From Erpobdella octoculata (lineage: Eukaryota > Annelida > Clitellata > Hirudinida > Erpobdellidae): 64,000 nt of DNA. The stretch covers positions 12,896,462 to 12,960,461 of the forward strand of contig OZ022242.1 in assembly GCA_963978895.1 (NCBI GenBank). The letters run 5' to 3'. Positions 1 to 12,010 of this stretch are shown one piece after another. A program made the translations under genes and the position numbers. The notes below the pieces were generated by a model, which made no database searches, was not told where the DNA came from, and was given only the letters and a program-made list of their open reading frames with translations. Each line of letters starts with the position of its first letter. Within the stretch, counting starts at the first letter, position 1.

Positions 1-252
1 AAAAGAGAACAAACGTGAAAAAGATAGAAAATTTAATAACCAGTATGTCATTTAAAATTAATTATATCAAATATCCAACTGCTGCTACCACGTGACTCAT
101 CTTTTCGTTTTTCAACTATTGATAAATTATGCAACAAAAATAAACTTTTACGAAAGCTTTCAATTTATTCTTATAACTAGCCATCTTTTATTTATTTAAT
201 GAATAATAATAAATACTTGCAACGATTTTTAACGATTTTTCGTGTCCCGCAG

Positions 253-2967
253 ACACTCGTTTCCTGTTAGCATTTCTGAGAGCTCGAAAGTTCAAACAGC
301 TCGAAGCCGTTGATCTTATGAGACGACATTTGACCATGAAAACGAAAATGAAAAGCTGGTTCGAGAACGTTGATCCTGGGGAAAACGGACTCATGGCCGT
401 TTTGAAAGACGGGTAATTTTAAATAAACTTCTTTATTACTATCAATATTAAAGTTCTTGGAAAATAAATGTTTGTTCTCGTTCTGAAACGTCTTGTTTGC
501 ATTTCCCTATTTTTTTTAAATATTTTCAACAGTTAATTACAACAAAATCTGTTTAGATTTTTACAGATACTTTTAATTATTTATTGTATTATAATTTATT
601 CTCAAAAAATATTTTATATTGAGAAAGTTTGAACTGGAATTTAACTTCAGATTTGCTTACCCGCTTCCTCGAAGAGATGCAAACGGATGTCTTCTTGTTG
701 TATTCAACTACGGTCGGTTCAACTAATTTATCCTAACGAACAATGTAATCCAAAAAAAAACGTTATGTTAAAAAACGATTCTAATTTTAAACAGTTTATG
801 CGTCAAGATTTACAATTTTAATGTTCATCTAGTCTAGTCGATTGAAAAAAGCTGACTTTATTGTATGAAAAATATTGTAGGCAAAATAGAACCGTGGTCA
901 GGCAGGTACACCAAGAAAGACGTCCTCAGGGCGATCGTATGCGTCACCTACTTTCTCTTCTTCACCAGCGAGTCCACCCAGGTCAGCGGGATCATCATCA
1001 TCAACGACCTTTCCAGCATGTGCTTCAAACATCAAACATTATTTTCTCTTGAAGAACAAAGGCTGTTTTATGGAGGATGGCATGTTTGTGAATAAATTGT
1101 GGAATGTTCATTTCTTATATGCAGATTATTGTTTGAATATAATATATATACTAGCTTTAAATTGCTGATTGGCTGTCACCTCCGAAACGCATGTAACCAC
1201 TTAATACTTATAATTATATAAATTGGGATGTAGCTTAATGACCAAAAACAAGGCTTTATCTAACAAATAAGCCTTTGGGAAATTATTCAAAACTACTTGC
1301 AACTTGGAAAATATTGTATTTTTCACTCAAGCCTTTCTGTTAAAATATATATGATTAAAGAATAAAACGTTTAGTATTTTTTTCTAATAGAAAGTAAAAT
1401 TTATAATTTAATGTTTACAGAACATAATGTTTAATATTTACCAAATATAATAATTAATGAATATAAAATTTACAGAAAAGTATTCCGGCGAGAATAAAGA
1501 AAATATGTTTGTATAATGTCGGTCCGTTCGGAGATTTTGTGTACATGATCTTGAAATTTGTCACGCCTCAGAAACTCACTCAGCGAGTATTTAATTCAGT
1601 TTGATTTTATTTAGTTTTAATTTGTTGCTGTTTTTAGCTTTTTAAATCTGAATTTTTGTTGGTGTTATGCTACTTGTACAAGTAGCTGGTTTATAAAATA
1701 TCAATTCAGCGATTCCTATAACCATATCATGGGTGATTTAATAAATTATCATTTATATTATATGCTATACTCAAATTGCTCTATAACAAAACCGTTGATG
1801 GCTTTATCAAATTAAATTATTATAAAAACAAATCATTAGCAAAAATAATAAAACTTAATAAAAAAATTAACGAAAAATTAATAAAAATAAAGTAAAAACA
1901 AATTACTAGTATTTTAAATACAAACTTTTTAATGTTTTATTGACATTTTTATGAAAATATTTAAACTTCAGATTGTGAACTGCGGTTCTTCGCTGGAATT
2001 GTACAAAGAAATATCGATGGAATACTTGCCGCTTGAATATCTTCCAGAAGACTACGGGGGTGCACATGGTGGCACTGCAGCGGAGAACGTAGGTAAGTAA
2101 GATAATGTCCCCTAGCAATTCATCTTTGCACTTTTAACTGCTTCAAAACTATAACAACATTATCTAGTTGTAATCCATTTTTACGCATGTTTGAAATTTT
2201 TACATATCCATTACTTTTTATGACCAAAAACATTTCTAGCCAGCAGTGCCCCTGTACGAATACGGACGGTTATTGCTTAATAAAATTCAAATTGAACTTG
2301 CGTAGCAAAGTTATTTGGCATGGAGGTAATTCTCAAAAAGAGAAAAATATAGGAAAGGTTTCAAAACAATTCACTCAACTCCGCCTTGCTTTTTAAGCCA
2401 GTCCCAAGCCTGGAGAAAGGAAAAGGAAAAAGTTAAAAAATCAAATATGATCTACGACAGGAAGTACTTAGGCGCTTCCTACTTACGGCACGGTTATTTC
2501 AGTCTTAAAACACCTGGTGTAGAGGACTATAAACTACCTATTATAAAAAAAACAGCTATGCACTGGTTTCGGCAATACATATGCTAATATTTTATTAAAA
2601 TATAAAAAATAATTCAAATATAAAATATAAATAAATAAATTATAAATATAGTAAAATAATAAAAGCGAACGTTCCAAAGTGAGTGAGTGAGTCAGTGATC
2701 AGCGTAAATATATATAGTATAACCCAATGTTGTCATAAAATAGAAAAATCAATAATAACTTATTTTAAATAACTTGCAATAATTTTTTGAAATAATTCAA
2801 ATTATAACCATAAATGTTATTAATTTCCAGACAGGATGGTTGAAGACATGTTAAAGCCAGAAATCAGGGAAATAATAATCCGACTCACGCACCCCGATAT
2901 TCAGTTGGACCTTACCAGATCGAGTCCGTCCCTGTCCTTGTATGGGTCTTTCAGAAAATTAAATGTT

Positions 2968-2973
<6 letters not shown>
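253..2973 (+). CDS. CRAL-TRIO domain lipid-transfer protein (TTPA/clavesin-like), 5' partial, six exons
   Basis: Six exons join in phase: 253-412, 651-712, 881-1083, 1476-1586, 1972-2092 and 2831-2973 (TAA). All have AG acceptors and GT donors. Together they encode about 266 residues. The first exon gives the CRAL-TRIO N-terminal helix motif (RFLLAFLRARKF). The second gives the PLPRRDANG strand. The third resembles the lipid-binding core (TQVSGIIIINDLSSMCFKH). The fourth (IPARIKKICLYNVG) and fifth (LPLEYLPEDYGG) match the family's late core and the LPxEYGG signature. The last ends in GSFRKLNVL, a typical C-terminus. The family binds hydrophobic ligands such as tocopherol, retinaldehyde or phosphoinositides and acts in the cytosol or on endosomes; the ligand here is unknown. 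The start codon and first exon lie outside the window. The weakest join is the third donor (GTTTGT at 1084), chosen because it keeps phase 0. Other Sec14-like subfamilies remain possible. Confidence 0.88.
2380..2460 (+). repeat. Short dispersed repeat in CRAL-TRIO intron 5
   Basis: The segment with GCCAGTCCCAAGCCTGG followed by a purine-rich stretch recurs near 51,460-51,520 inside a WDR24 intron, with a few changes. It is probably part of a retroposon tail. No coding potential is seen in it. Confidence 0.45.
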
Positions 2974-3013
<40 letters not shown>

Positions 3014-3014
3014 T

Positions 3015-3057
<43 letters not shown>
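2974..3057. repeat. (TA)n microsatellite just after the CRAL-TRIO stop
   Basis: About 84 bp of TA dinucleotides with one GATAGATA interruption, beginning directly after the stop codon, so it lies in the probable 3' UTR. Confidence 0.9.
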
Positions 3058-3059
<2 letters not shown>

Positions 3060-4245
3060 GATGCAGAAATCTGTATAAGGAATCTTATTGAAATATCTGG
3101 CTCTAACGCAAAACACTTCGATTATTAACGAATAGGCTTTACATATGAAGTATTTAATAATATTAGGGCCATTAACTTATAAATGTGCATTAATATGTAC
3201 CTATATATTAAAACATATAATTATCATTTGTGATAAAAACTTTCGGTGCTTTTGTCTAGTCCATCTGCAAATTTTTTTCATTTTAGGCATTCATTTATTT
3301 TACAATTCAACTGCATTTTTTAACGTTTTTGGTGCCTTACTGTTAGTATTTGATGTAAAAAAAAGTATTCTGTTGTAGTTTGATTTTTTACCTAATGAGC
3401 TGATGGTATTCTGGCCAACAACTCCTATTGTAAGAACGTTTAAAATTAAAATGCTAGCGCCAAGATGTCGTTATCAAAATGAAAGACAATCTCAACTATT
3501 CTCAAAAAAACCGGGAATGATTCGCTAATATGAGAAGCAGATTTGGAGTATTACTTGTTAGATGTTATCCAGTTTCAGAAATATCAGAATATATAGCAAC
3601 GAAAATATTCATGTGCCGTGAATGGTATGCGTTAACTATTTGGGTTTTCATTAATAATTTAGATGTTTTTAAGCATTTACTTCACTGCTCACTAAGATTA
3701 TGTTTACAGAGAAAACAATTTAAATCAGTTTCTTTCAATCTCATGGACTATATAGCCCTTATCGAACGGCAACCCATTGACTTGACGTTAACCTTTAGTC
3801 AATATTTGTGTATTTAGCTTCAAATTTTGTGAAAAACTGACATTACAAAACAATTAGAATTTTAAACAAAATTTTAATCATTAAAATGTGGTTAATTGCA
3901 AATATAAAAATAACATAAAATGTGTGTAAGCCATTTGAAATAAACGCCTCCTCAATTGATGCACAACAAGGGATAAAATCTCTCAACAAAAGAGTAACAT
4001 TGAATATCGTCGCTGGTAACGAAAAAAATTCGATATAAGAAATGTTATGCAGAACTCTCAAAAGATGAAAGAAGCAGTTTAAAATACGTATATAAAGAGA
4101 TGGTACGAATTTCTACTTCAGCTTTCAGTATCAATCTCTAAGTTTTGTCATTGCTGGCACTTCACTCTAATGATAAAAAACGTGTGTACAGAATATTTCA
4201 ATAAAAGCACTTAAACAAAAATATCTATGAAATTAGCAGGTCATA
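3058..4245. other. Intergenic, no gene recognised
   Basis: AT-rich sequence between two convergent genes. Short open frames (for example 3145-3378 and 3530-3817) have no recognisable domain or splice structure. It probably holds the two 3' UTRs. Confidence 0.6.
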
Positions 4246-7200
4246 TCATTCTAGCGAGGATTCTGAACTGCTTGAGCTAGCAGAGGAAGACTCGCTACTA
4301 CTGGAGTCTGAAACTTCGCCCAGAAAATAAGAAATTGCTCTTGGTACAATTTTTTCTTTTATGTGACAACCGAGTGCATAATCTACTTCCAGTTCCTCTC
4401 TTTGTTTGGAGGTCTGTAATGTAACAGATATAAACAGATGTAATGTAACATATGTAAACAGATGTAATGTAACCGATGTAAACAGATGTAATGTGGGACG
4501 TGTTGGTCTAGTGGTATAGATACCGGCTTTGAGAGTCGCAGGACCCGGTTCGATTCCCGGTCCGAGCACGTAATTTCCTTGAGCAAGAAACTAACTCACA
4601 TGTGCTCACGTCAACTCAGCGTTATCTAGGGTTAACTTCTCATGTCTATGTAAATAGCGTGTTCTTCGAAGTTTCCGATTCCAAAGGAACCTTCGTAAGC
4701 GCCTCTGACTTTATCTGGCGCTATATAAATAAACTCATAATGTAACAGATGGAAACAGATGTAATGTAACATATGCAAACTGATGTAATGTAACAGTTGT
4801 AATGTAAACTGATGTAATGTAACATATGTAATGTAACATATGTAAACAGATGTAATGTAACAGATGTAAACAGATGTAGTTTTTGATGTGTCAGTATTTA
4901 ATGTTAGAAATCACTGAGTTGCATATCGACTATTACAATACTGTGAGCAAATTACAGAATAGATAAACATATCAGCTCCAAATTTAAAATTATGAAACTG
5001 CACTTGATTTATAAAAAAAAATAAATGTTGGTTGAAAACTTACCAAAACTTCTCTTTCTGAATCTGAAATTTAAAACAACTCCATTAACTTGATATTGTA
5101 GCTTTTAGTTTGTGCAAATGCACCAGTTTTCGTCATTTAACAAACGCTTGGCAGTTATTTTAATAAATTATAAATTGTATTCTTGGAGAAATATTTCTTT
5201 TGGAAATGTAGAAAAGAGAACTGCTTACATTCAGGTGTGCTAAAAAAGTTGAAAAAAGATTCCTTGGTGTAATGCTTGACAACAACTTTCTTGTTCTTCT
5301 TGTTCTTGTCGTTCTTAAGTGATCTCACTTCTATTTCAGTCACATTCATTCCTGGCTTCCAATATATCTGACATCTAAAAATAAAACACAATGTTCATAC
5401 GTTAATTTCTAATTTGTTTTTTAATCTAAAACAATTGCTGATTCAAACAAAACAACTCATATATCCTTAAAATGTTTTTTTGTTTGAAAAGAATTATATT
5501 CACATTTATATTTTATATTAATATGAGTAATACATATAAAGACTATTTTTAAACTAGATAACTTTAGATATAACTCATGCGAAGAGACCAATTCTCACCC
5601 TCTGCACCGAACGACTTGTGGGCCCGAGTAGTTGGCCTTTTTGCTGGAGCTCGACGGGTTGAGTTGGACGAAGTATTCTTTCGTCAGAACCGAATTGGTA
5701 AAGTAATCGTTTGAATCGAAGTGAAACTCTAGCATGAAACTCTGCAGAAAGCAAAAAAATTATTTAGATAACCTAACTCTTTAAATGCTATTAAGAAAAT
5801 ATTTTAAAAAAAGTAACGCCACGAGAAAAAAGATTACATAATTTTACAAATAAAAATTGTTTAATGAGCAGCCAAGATCAATTTTATTATGGAGCGTGAA
5901 TGTAAAATATCCAAACGGGTGTCTGGAAAATGGTTCTGTTCACTAACGTAATTCTTCTGCTGCTGTAAATTTGACATGTCCGTCTTGACCTTGACATTCT
6001 TGAGACAGTAAAGAATCGGCTGGTCGACAATCTTCAAAACAAATAAAAACTGCTTGTGATATCTAAATATCATTATCATTATCGTTATCATTATTGCTAT
6101 TATTGTCGTTATCATCATAATTATCATTATTATTATTATTATGGTTTGATTAAAGAATCTTTAACTTCATCATGAAATAATACAAAACTTCCACTTTTTG
6201 CGGAGTGTCATCGTTAAATATTATTTTTTCAACTTAAACTGGAAGTACTTTTGCCAACCTGAATTTCCCTCAGCATGGTACGGGAATTGGCAAACACCCG
6301 GTACCAAAACGCAGGCACGCTTTTGTTGCCTGCGTTTGTTTGTGAGAGAGAGGACATTTCTGATTCTGGTCTGAACATTCGCAACTGGTTCTTCGGAAGA
6401 GGTGACTAAAAACAACAACGTTTTTATTTTATTGAAAATATAATAGTATATTTATATATGGCTGATTAAAGAATCTTTAACAAGTCATTGCATCAAATCA
6501 GAAGAAATTAAGTTTGACAGTATGCAGCGTGGCTTAAATATGTTAATTTTTAGACCACAAGCAATCCTGAGGACTTTCCCTAAACACTCAGTTGATTAAA
6601 TAAGCTTCAGGTGCGAGTGGCTCTATAGTCATGAACCAGTAAATACGGCATTCTTAATACAGGTTACAAGTATAAATCACATTTTAAAAACTACGTAAGT
6701 AAAATTTCAAGCCAGACAGATTTCATTTATACTGTATTTTGAAACTGAAGCTAATTCTTCAACCCTCTTTTTAAATAAATAAACATTTTTGTCTGACAAT
6801 CTGACAATTTAGTCTGACCGATATAAAACAAATTAATGTGAATAAATGTAAAAAAAACAATTAAAAAATCTTACAACAGCAACGTTGTTTGTGTTTTTGT
6901 TCTTAGGAGGAGGTTCATGCTCAGTCTCAACTTTGTGGCTTTGAAAAGATTCTTTCTTGGTGGGCGTCGGGGTTGTTCCGTTTTTCGATTTCTGGCTTCG
7001 TGGAGCGGCGTTGGCTATGTTGCTGTTGTTTGTCGTTTGATTGAGCTGCAATTCCACAAATGAGAGGTAACTTTTAAGAATTCATTACGTTTTATTGGGT
7101 CACTTTGTTTTTTTTCTAAAAAAAACTGGACAACCATTTGTTACCATTTATTGGTGCTTTTTAATTAAGCCTACGTTCTTAAAGTTGTTTATTTCTAATT

Positions 7201-7490
7201 ATAATTTGAATAAAATAATTGTCGGCGTGTTAATTTGAAATCATCGTTATTCTTATAATAACATAATTTTTAGTTATTAGTTCGAATGCTGGTATGATTC
7301 AATATACAATTTATTTCTCCAAATGCAAAAGGCGAGTATAAAAAAAACTGTCACTCACAGCTTGATAAATGGCTTCCAGATTTGCTTCGTACTTGCTCCT
7401 AAGAGCCACTACTTTCTGGTGAAACTCGATGTGCAGCTTGTTGGCATTGTACTGTAACTGCATGAGTGCTCTCATTCCATCCTCGTCCAT
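4246..7490 (-). CDS. NAP1L: Nucleosome assembly protein 1 (NAP1) family histone chaperone, eight exons
   Basis: Exons on the minus strand, in order: 7490-7359, 7045-6875, 6405-6259, 6031-5948, 5741-5599, 5374-5229, 5063-5044 and 4413-4246. They total 1,011 nt and join in phase to give 336 residues. NAP1 hallmarks in order: an N-terminal dimerisation helix (residues 1-44); a basic, low-complexity linker (45-101); the VPAFWYRVFANS region; DQPILYCLKNVKVK; FMLEFHFDSNDYFTN (from about 180); CQIYWKPGMNVT; ESFFNFFSTPE; and KEKIVPRAISYFLGE (about 300-314). NAP1 proteins bind H2A-H2B and shuttle between cytoplasm and nucleus. The usual acidic tail is replaced by a Ser/Glu tract at the C-terminus. The start at 7490 follows an in-frame upstream TAA, but an untranslated or extra first exon is possible. 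The family is clear; SET-type proteins fit less well because they lack these exact blocks. Confidence 0.92.
4420..4880. repeat. Minisatellite of GATGTAATGTAACA units, split by a SINE
   Basis: Imperfect tandem units built from GATGTAATGTAACA and GATGTAAACA occupy 4420-4497 and 4738-4880 within NAP1 intron 7. The SINE lies between the two blocks, so it either inserted into the array or seeded its spread. Confidence 0.75.
4498..4736 (+). mobile_element. tRNA-derived SINE in a NAP1 intron
   Basis: The head carries a polymerase III A box (TGGTCTAGTGG) and a perfect B box (GGTTCGATTCC) about 40 bp apart. The body then runs to a tail with GGCGCTATATAAATAA. It is antisense to NAP1. The acceptor stem does not close, so it is not a functional tRNA gene. 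The tail resembles the CGCTATATAA ends seen in several metazoan SINE families; the exact family was not determined. Confidence 0.75.
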
Positions 7491-7499
7491 GTTTGCCCT

Positions 7500-7660
7500 T
7501 TATGATAATTTTGAATTTATGATAATTCATATTTTATGTTAATTCATACCTATTCTATGATAATTCATTATTTATGATAATTCATAATTTATGATAATTC
7601 ATAATTTATGATAATTCATAATTTATGATAATTCATATTTTACGCTAATTCATATTTTAT
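7500..7660. repeat. Tandem repeat, unit about 16-17 bp (TTTATGATAATTCATA)
   Basis: Eight or so imperfect copies lie immediately upstream of the NAP1 start codon, so any NAP1 promoter is in or beyond this array. Confidence 0.8.
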
Positions 7661-7884
7661 GTATAAAAATAAACTTTGTATGTATTGGAAATTTATCAAA
7701 TCTAGTATCTCTTGATTCCACAAAAATCACGTTTCGTATTCCTTGGCAATGTTTGAAAAGGTTAGTAGTTGATATTAATAAAAATGAAAATTAACGTATT
7801 TTCAATAAACATTCAACAAAAAATGAAAATCTATTGAAAATCAAGTTTTATAAAGATTGTAGCTGTATTATCGTCGATTGCGAG

Positions 7885-7985
7885 AGGTCAGGGGTTTATA
7901 AGTTTAAGCAAGTCAAGGGGTTATAAGCTTAGGCAGGTCAAGGGGTTATAAGTTTAAGCAGGTCAAAGGGTTATAAGTTTAAGGA
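7885..7985. repeat. Tandem repeat, unit about 27 bp, four copies
   Basis: Units of the form GGGTTATAAGTTTAAGCAGG plus TCAA repeat four times with few changes. The surrounding 7661-8954 is AT-rich with nothing else recognised. Confidence 0.75.
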
Positions 7986-8954
7986 GCGATTTCCTGTGTT
8001 GTTAATTTCTCTAATTGAAGATGTACATATATAAATCAGAAACATATCTTGAAATTAATCAAAATGAGCCATGAAAAAAACCGTTTGAATAAGCTTATCG
8101 CGTGAATATTTTAATTTTAAAACACGACTTTAAATTAAATAATTTATTATCAAAAAATATGTAAAAATAGACTTTGCAATTCTTTCGCACCCTTCCAGTG
8201 GCACTTCAAGTGATTCAGGCTCCAGTTTAGGATTTTGAGTCAAAAACAAAATGTCAATATTTTAATTTATTTGCTTATTAAAAATCAAACTTATTTTTAA
8301 ATCGCTAATATAAAAAACAGCTACAAAATGTATATCAATATACAATGTTGAACACCAAACCAATATTACGTCACAGCACACAAGTGGCGTAATATTGTTA
8401 GAAGTTATTTTCAAATTTAAATTGTAGCGCTTAGCTTTCCTCTTGAGTTTTCATTCAATAAATTATATATGTACCTCCGACTACCCCTCCTCCCGGTCAT
8501 CAGCTAGTCTTGGAGGCAAAAGTGTATAGATTCTTATAACAATTTTGTAATATTTGCATAATTTAACGATATTAAGGTTTTTCTATTTATAGCTGAATAT
8601 TGTTTTCATACAAATTTTATTGAAATTGCTTATAGATTATTAAATTTTGTGTTCATGAATGATGAAATAACAAGTTTATTTTAAAAAAATTCTCTTCATT
8701 TATATACTATTTAGAAGGCTGTATTCCATGTTTTTCTTTTTTATAGACTAATATATTCATAAAAAATGATTTGCAATATTTTAGTATCTGCCAATTTTAA
8801 ATTTATAAAAAAATTTAGCAAAGTATGTTTTTCACTTTTTTTACTTATTTTTTCCCTTTTCATGTTTTTTTACCTGTTTTTTTCCTCGTTTTTTTGTTGT
8901 TTATTTGTGGTCCTGAACGCAGTAAAATGACAAGGACTTGATTAAACAACAGCA

Positions 8955-9290
8955 ACTAATTGCACAGAGCAAAAGAAGACAAATATCACAGACTGTGGTG
9001 TGCCGCAGGATTTGTTCTTGGCCAACTCCTCTTTATTCTCTACACAACCCATATTACTTCTTCGCATTATTTTCAAATTCATCTATACGCTGACGATACT
9101 CAGTTGTACATTCACTTTGATATTAGGGACCTACAATCTGTTAAAGAGCGTCTTTTCGCTTGAGTCTGCGAAATTCGCGTTTTGTGCGCGTTTATGAGAC
9201 TGGACCTAAATCACTCTAAATCCGAACTAGTATATTTACACCGAAGGAACGTCCCAACGCAATATCTGGGTGACTGTAGTCTTCCGGTAG
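8955..9290 (+). pseudogene. Non-LTR retrotransposon reverse transcriptase fragment (CR1/L2-like)
   Basis: The frame at 8960-9163 reads LGQLLFILYTTHI followed by HLYADDTQLYI. These are the RT motif with the catalytic Y-A-D-D and the preceding G-P-L-LF-type block (P replaced by Q). A second frame from about 9190 continues with LDLNHSKSELVYL, the usual segment after the palm domain. The frameshift and lack of other domains show a dead 5'- and 3'-truncated copy. Assignment below non-LTR RT is tentative. Confidence 0.8.
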
Positions 9291-10280
9291 GTTGATGAGT
9301 TTTGGACTACCTTGCAGCGGGAGTTAGGTCGTCATACCATACCAAGCGGACAAGGCATAAATCACATCCTACGCTTTGAAGAGTCCAGGTCCTCATCGTG
9401 GCTTCATCCGTTTTGTTTCCTTTTCTGTGTTGAAAAGCCAAGGTTCTATTTAAGGTAGTTTGTTGAGCTGCTTCGTAGCAGGAGTCAGGTCGTCTTTATC
9501 GGTCGTCATCGGGTCTATTTGAGGGCTGACACAAATCACGTCCCTCCCGATTATTCCTTTCCTATTTCCAGTCGTCCACGCTTTGAAGAGCTCGTGTAGT
9601 GTTGGAACCTGTTGCAATGTGACGTTGAGTTATTTCGGTCATGGTTGTCGTGTTGTCCTTGGTTGTCATTGGAGAAGGGACGAAGCAGAACCCCAATCCG
9701 TTGACTTCTTTGGAATTCATTTCTTTCATGATTGAATAAGCCCAACGTCGTCGTTGAATTTCGGTTGCATTGCAGCGGGAATCAGGTTGTTTTCAGTCGT
9801 CCTTCGAGAAGGGTTTGGGCACCCAGACAAACCCCAATCCGCAGATTACTTTTAAACTTCTAGTCTTCCTCGCTTTGATGAATTTTTAGTCGTCATAGGA
9901 GGAGGGGCTGGGCATGAATCAAGCTTCACTCCGCTGGCTATTTTCAGATTTTGGGTCTTTCACGCTTTGAAGATTTTTCCCTGCGTTGAAGAGTCCATGC
10001 TGGTCTGATGTGATGATGGACTGCTTCTCTCCGGGCGACTGTTCGTCTGTATCCGTCATTAGAAGGGGCTTGAAGGGTCCATGACATCTTTGTGAACTAC
10101 TATCCTCCGTTGCACTGTGTTGTTGAGCGGCATCGCCGCGAGCGTTGGGTAAGGTCAGTCGTCATTGAAGGGAGTGATAACCTTCCCCAGGCATTTTCAG
10201 TCTCCAAGCAATAAAATTATTTACTTCAATCGACCATGGAGACAACCATGACATACCTCCCTTCTCAAAAACGATAACGG
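9291..10280. repeat. Degenerate, GC-richer repeat region
   Basis: Fragments such as GCAGCGGGAGTCAGGTCGT, CACGCTTTGAAGA, GAAGAGTCCA and AACCCCAATCCG recur at irregular spacing of roughly 100-200 bp. GC content is visibly higher than in the flanks. No ORF with a domain was recognised. It may be the decayed non-coding part of a retroelement or an old satellite. Confidence 0.45.
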
Positions 10281-10288
10281 ATTCTTCA

Positions 10289-11921
10289 TTATCGGCTCAC
10301 CTTGTCTTCATCGTCCGTCCTTGTAACCAGATTTATCGGGACAGCGAGGTTGATTCTTGATTCATCGTCGTCTTTGTCATCATCTTTGTCATCATTTCCC
10401 TTTCTTTTGGGACCCGTCTGAGACCTCCGCAGTTTGGGAATCCTGGTTCCATGGACAAAGTCATCATTGTCTTCATCTTTATCGTTACACTGCTTGTACC
10501 TTTGCTTCTTTTTACTCTTGGCCTGAAGTAGTTCCTCGCATTCTTCCGCCATTTGTTTCATCAATGCATTTTTCGTCTTTTTGTCTTTCTCTAATTTTTT
10601 CATCTCTCTATCGGCCTCATCCAATTCTTTTTTCTTTCTTTTTCTTTTCGACGGTAACTATAATTCTAGCACTTCAACTTTCCTCTTAAAATGTTTATTT
10701 ATCAAATTTCTATTCTTGTTAAATAATAAAATTTCTTTATCATCATCATCGCAGTTCTGCAACTTTTCAGCCTCCTTCATAACTTCAACAACTTCAGGTG
10801 AACGTGCCTCTTTAAAGACAGACCGAGAAGATTTCTCTGAAATTGAACTTCTTGAACATGGTTCAAGAACTTCAATTTGTTTTTCCTTAAAAGTTCCATT
10901 TTGCTTAGCATCTGTTGCTTCATCGCGTTAGAAATCGTCAACTCTGATGTTGGAGAGAATTCTAAACTGACCATCTACAATCTCTGGTTTCGTCGTTTCT
11001 CATAACTGATGTTTCACCGTCTCTTTTTTCAAAGTGTTTATTTTTGGTAAATGGTAAATGGTAGATGACTGCTACTACTTGATTGTTGTTCAAACATCAC
11101 AGGTTCTTTCATTTGATGTTCGGCAACCAGAATAGAACAACTTTGGCCTTTCTCACTACGAAAAGCATTTCCTCTGTTTCTACCATCTAATTTCTTCATC
11201 GTTTGACGGAGACCTAACAGCTGAGACGGAGTTGGCACCGTACCTAAACCACATCTTTTTGCCTTTTTCCCAGACGAGAAATTTTTCTGGAGTGACTACC
11301 GGCGTTGAGTTTAGATGCATCGTGCAGTCTTGTATATCTATTCAGAAGAGCTTTATTTATTTGTTTCTTTAAAGGTGGCCCGTCTTCAGGAGCTTGAATC
11401 GATGCTAGATTCTGACAATTCTGATTCTGAAACTTTCTTCTTGCGATGGCCTCAACATTCAAGCTGAAATGAAGTTGCTACGGAACGCTCTTAACCAAAG
11501 GTTTGTTCCTCTTTCTCTTTACGACAGGTCGAGGCCTAACCTTAAAACAAAAGAGTTGATCAGTAGACTTCTTGTTCTCGGTAGTAGTTTTGATTCTGCT
11601 GGTGTTTGCAGATGTTTGCTGGCTTGCAGATGCTGAAGTCACAGTAGTATCAAAAATCATGTCAACAGGGTTTACCCAAAAAGGCAGAGCAGCTTCTATA
11701 AGAGGATCAACTGATGTCACAGAATTCAAAGATGACACGGCATTTGTTTCACAAGAGTCATAGACTGTTTCTGTTTCTTCATTGCTAGAATTTGACAAGG
11801 AATCCGTAGGGATAATGCTCTCGTTGGATTTGCTCTCATTACATTTTTTATCATGACCATTATCATCAACAGCATTGATATCATCATCATTTTCCTTGAC
11901 CATGTCTTCGCGACAGTCCAC
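10289..11921 (-). pseudogene. Unrecognised broken coding region downstream of a Gypsy protease
   Basis: Successive minus-strand frames (11921-11478, 11462-11244, 11238-11038, 10974-10777, 10624-10289) read like one degraded protein. There is an acidic Ser/Asn-rich part, a basic patch (RPRPVVKRKRNKP), and finally a Lys/Glu coiled-coil-like segment followed by an Asp/Lys-rich tail. No known domain was recognised. Position directly behind gag and protease suggests retroelement origin, but a captured or host gene cannot be excluded. Confidence 0.35.
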
Positions 11922-12010
11922 TTTATTACGTAGCTTTAGAAAGCATTGTTACTATAAACCGAATTTCTGCTCACTGTTACTCTGATTTTTATTCTCAACC
12001 TTATTTGAAT

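Noticed and set aside
4246..4569. Continuous minus-strand ORF starting MLGPGIEPG
   Set aside because: The upstream part is the SINE read in antisense; only 4246-4413 is the NAP1 exon.
4498..4570. tRNA gene
   Set aside because: A and B boxes are present, but the acceptor stem does not pair and a SINE body follows.
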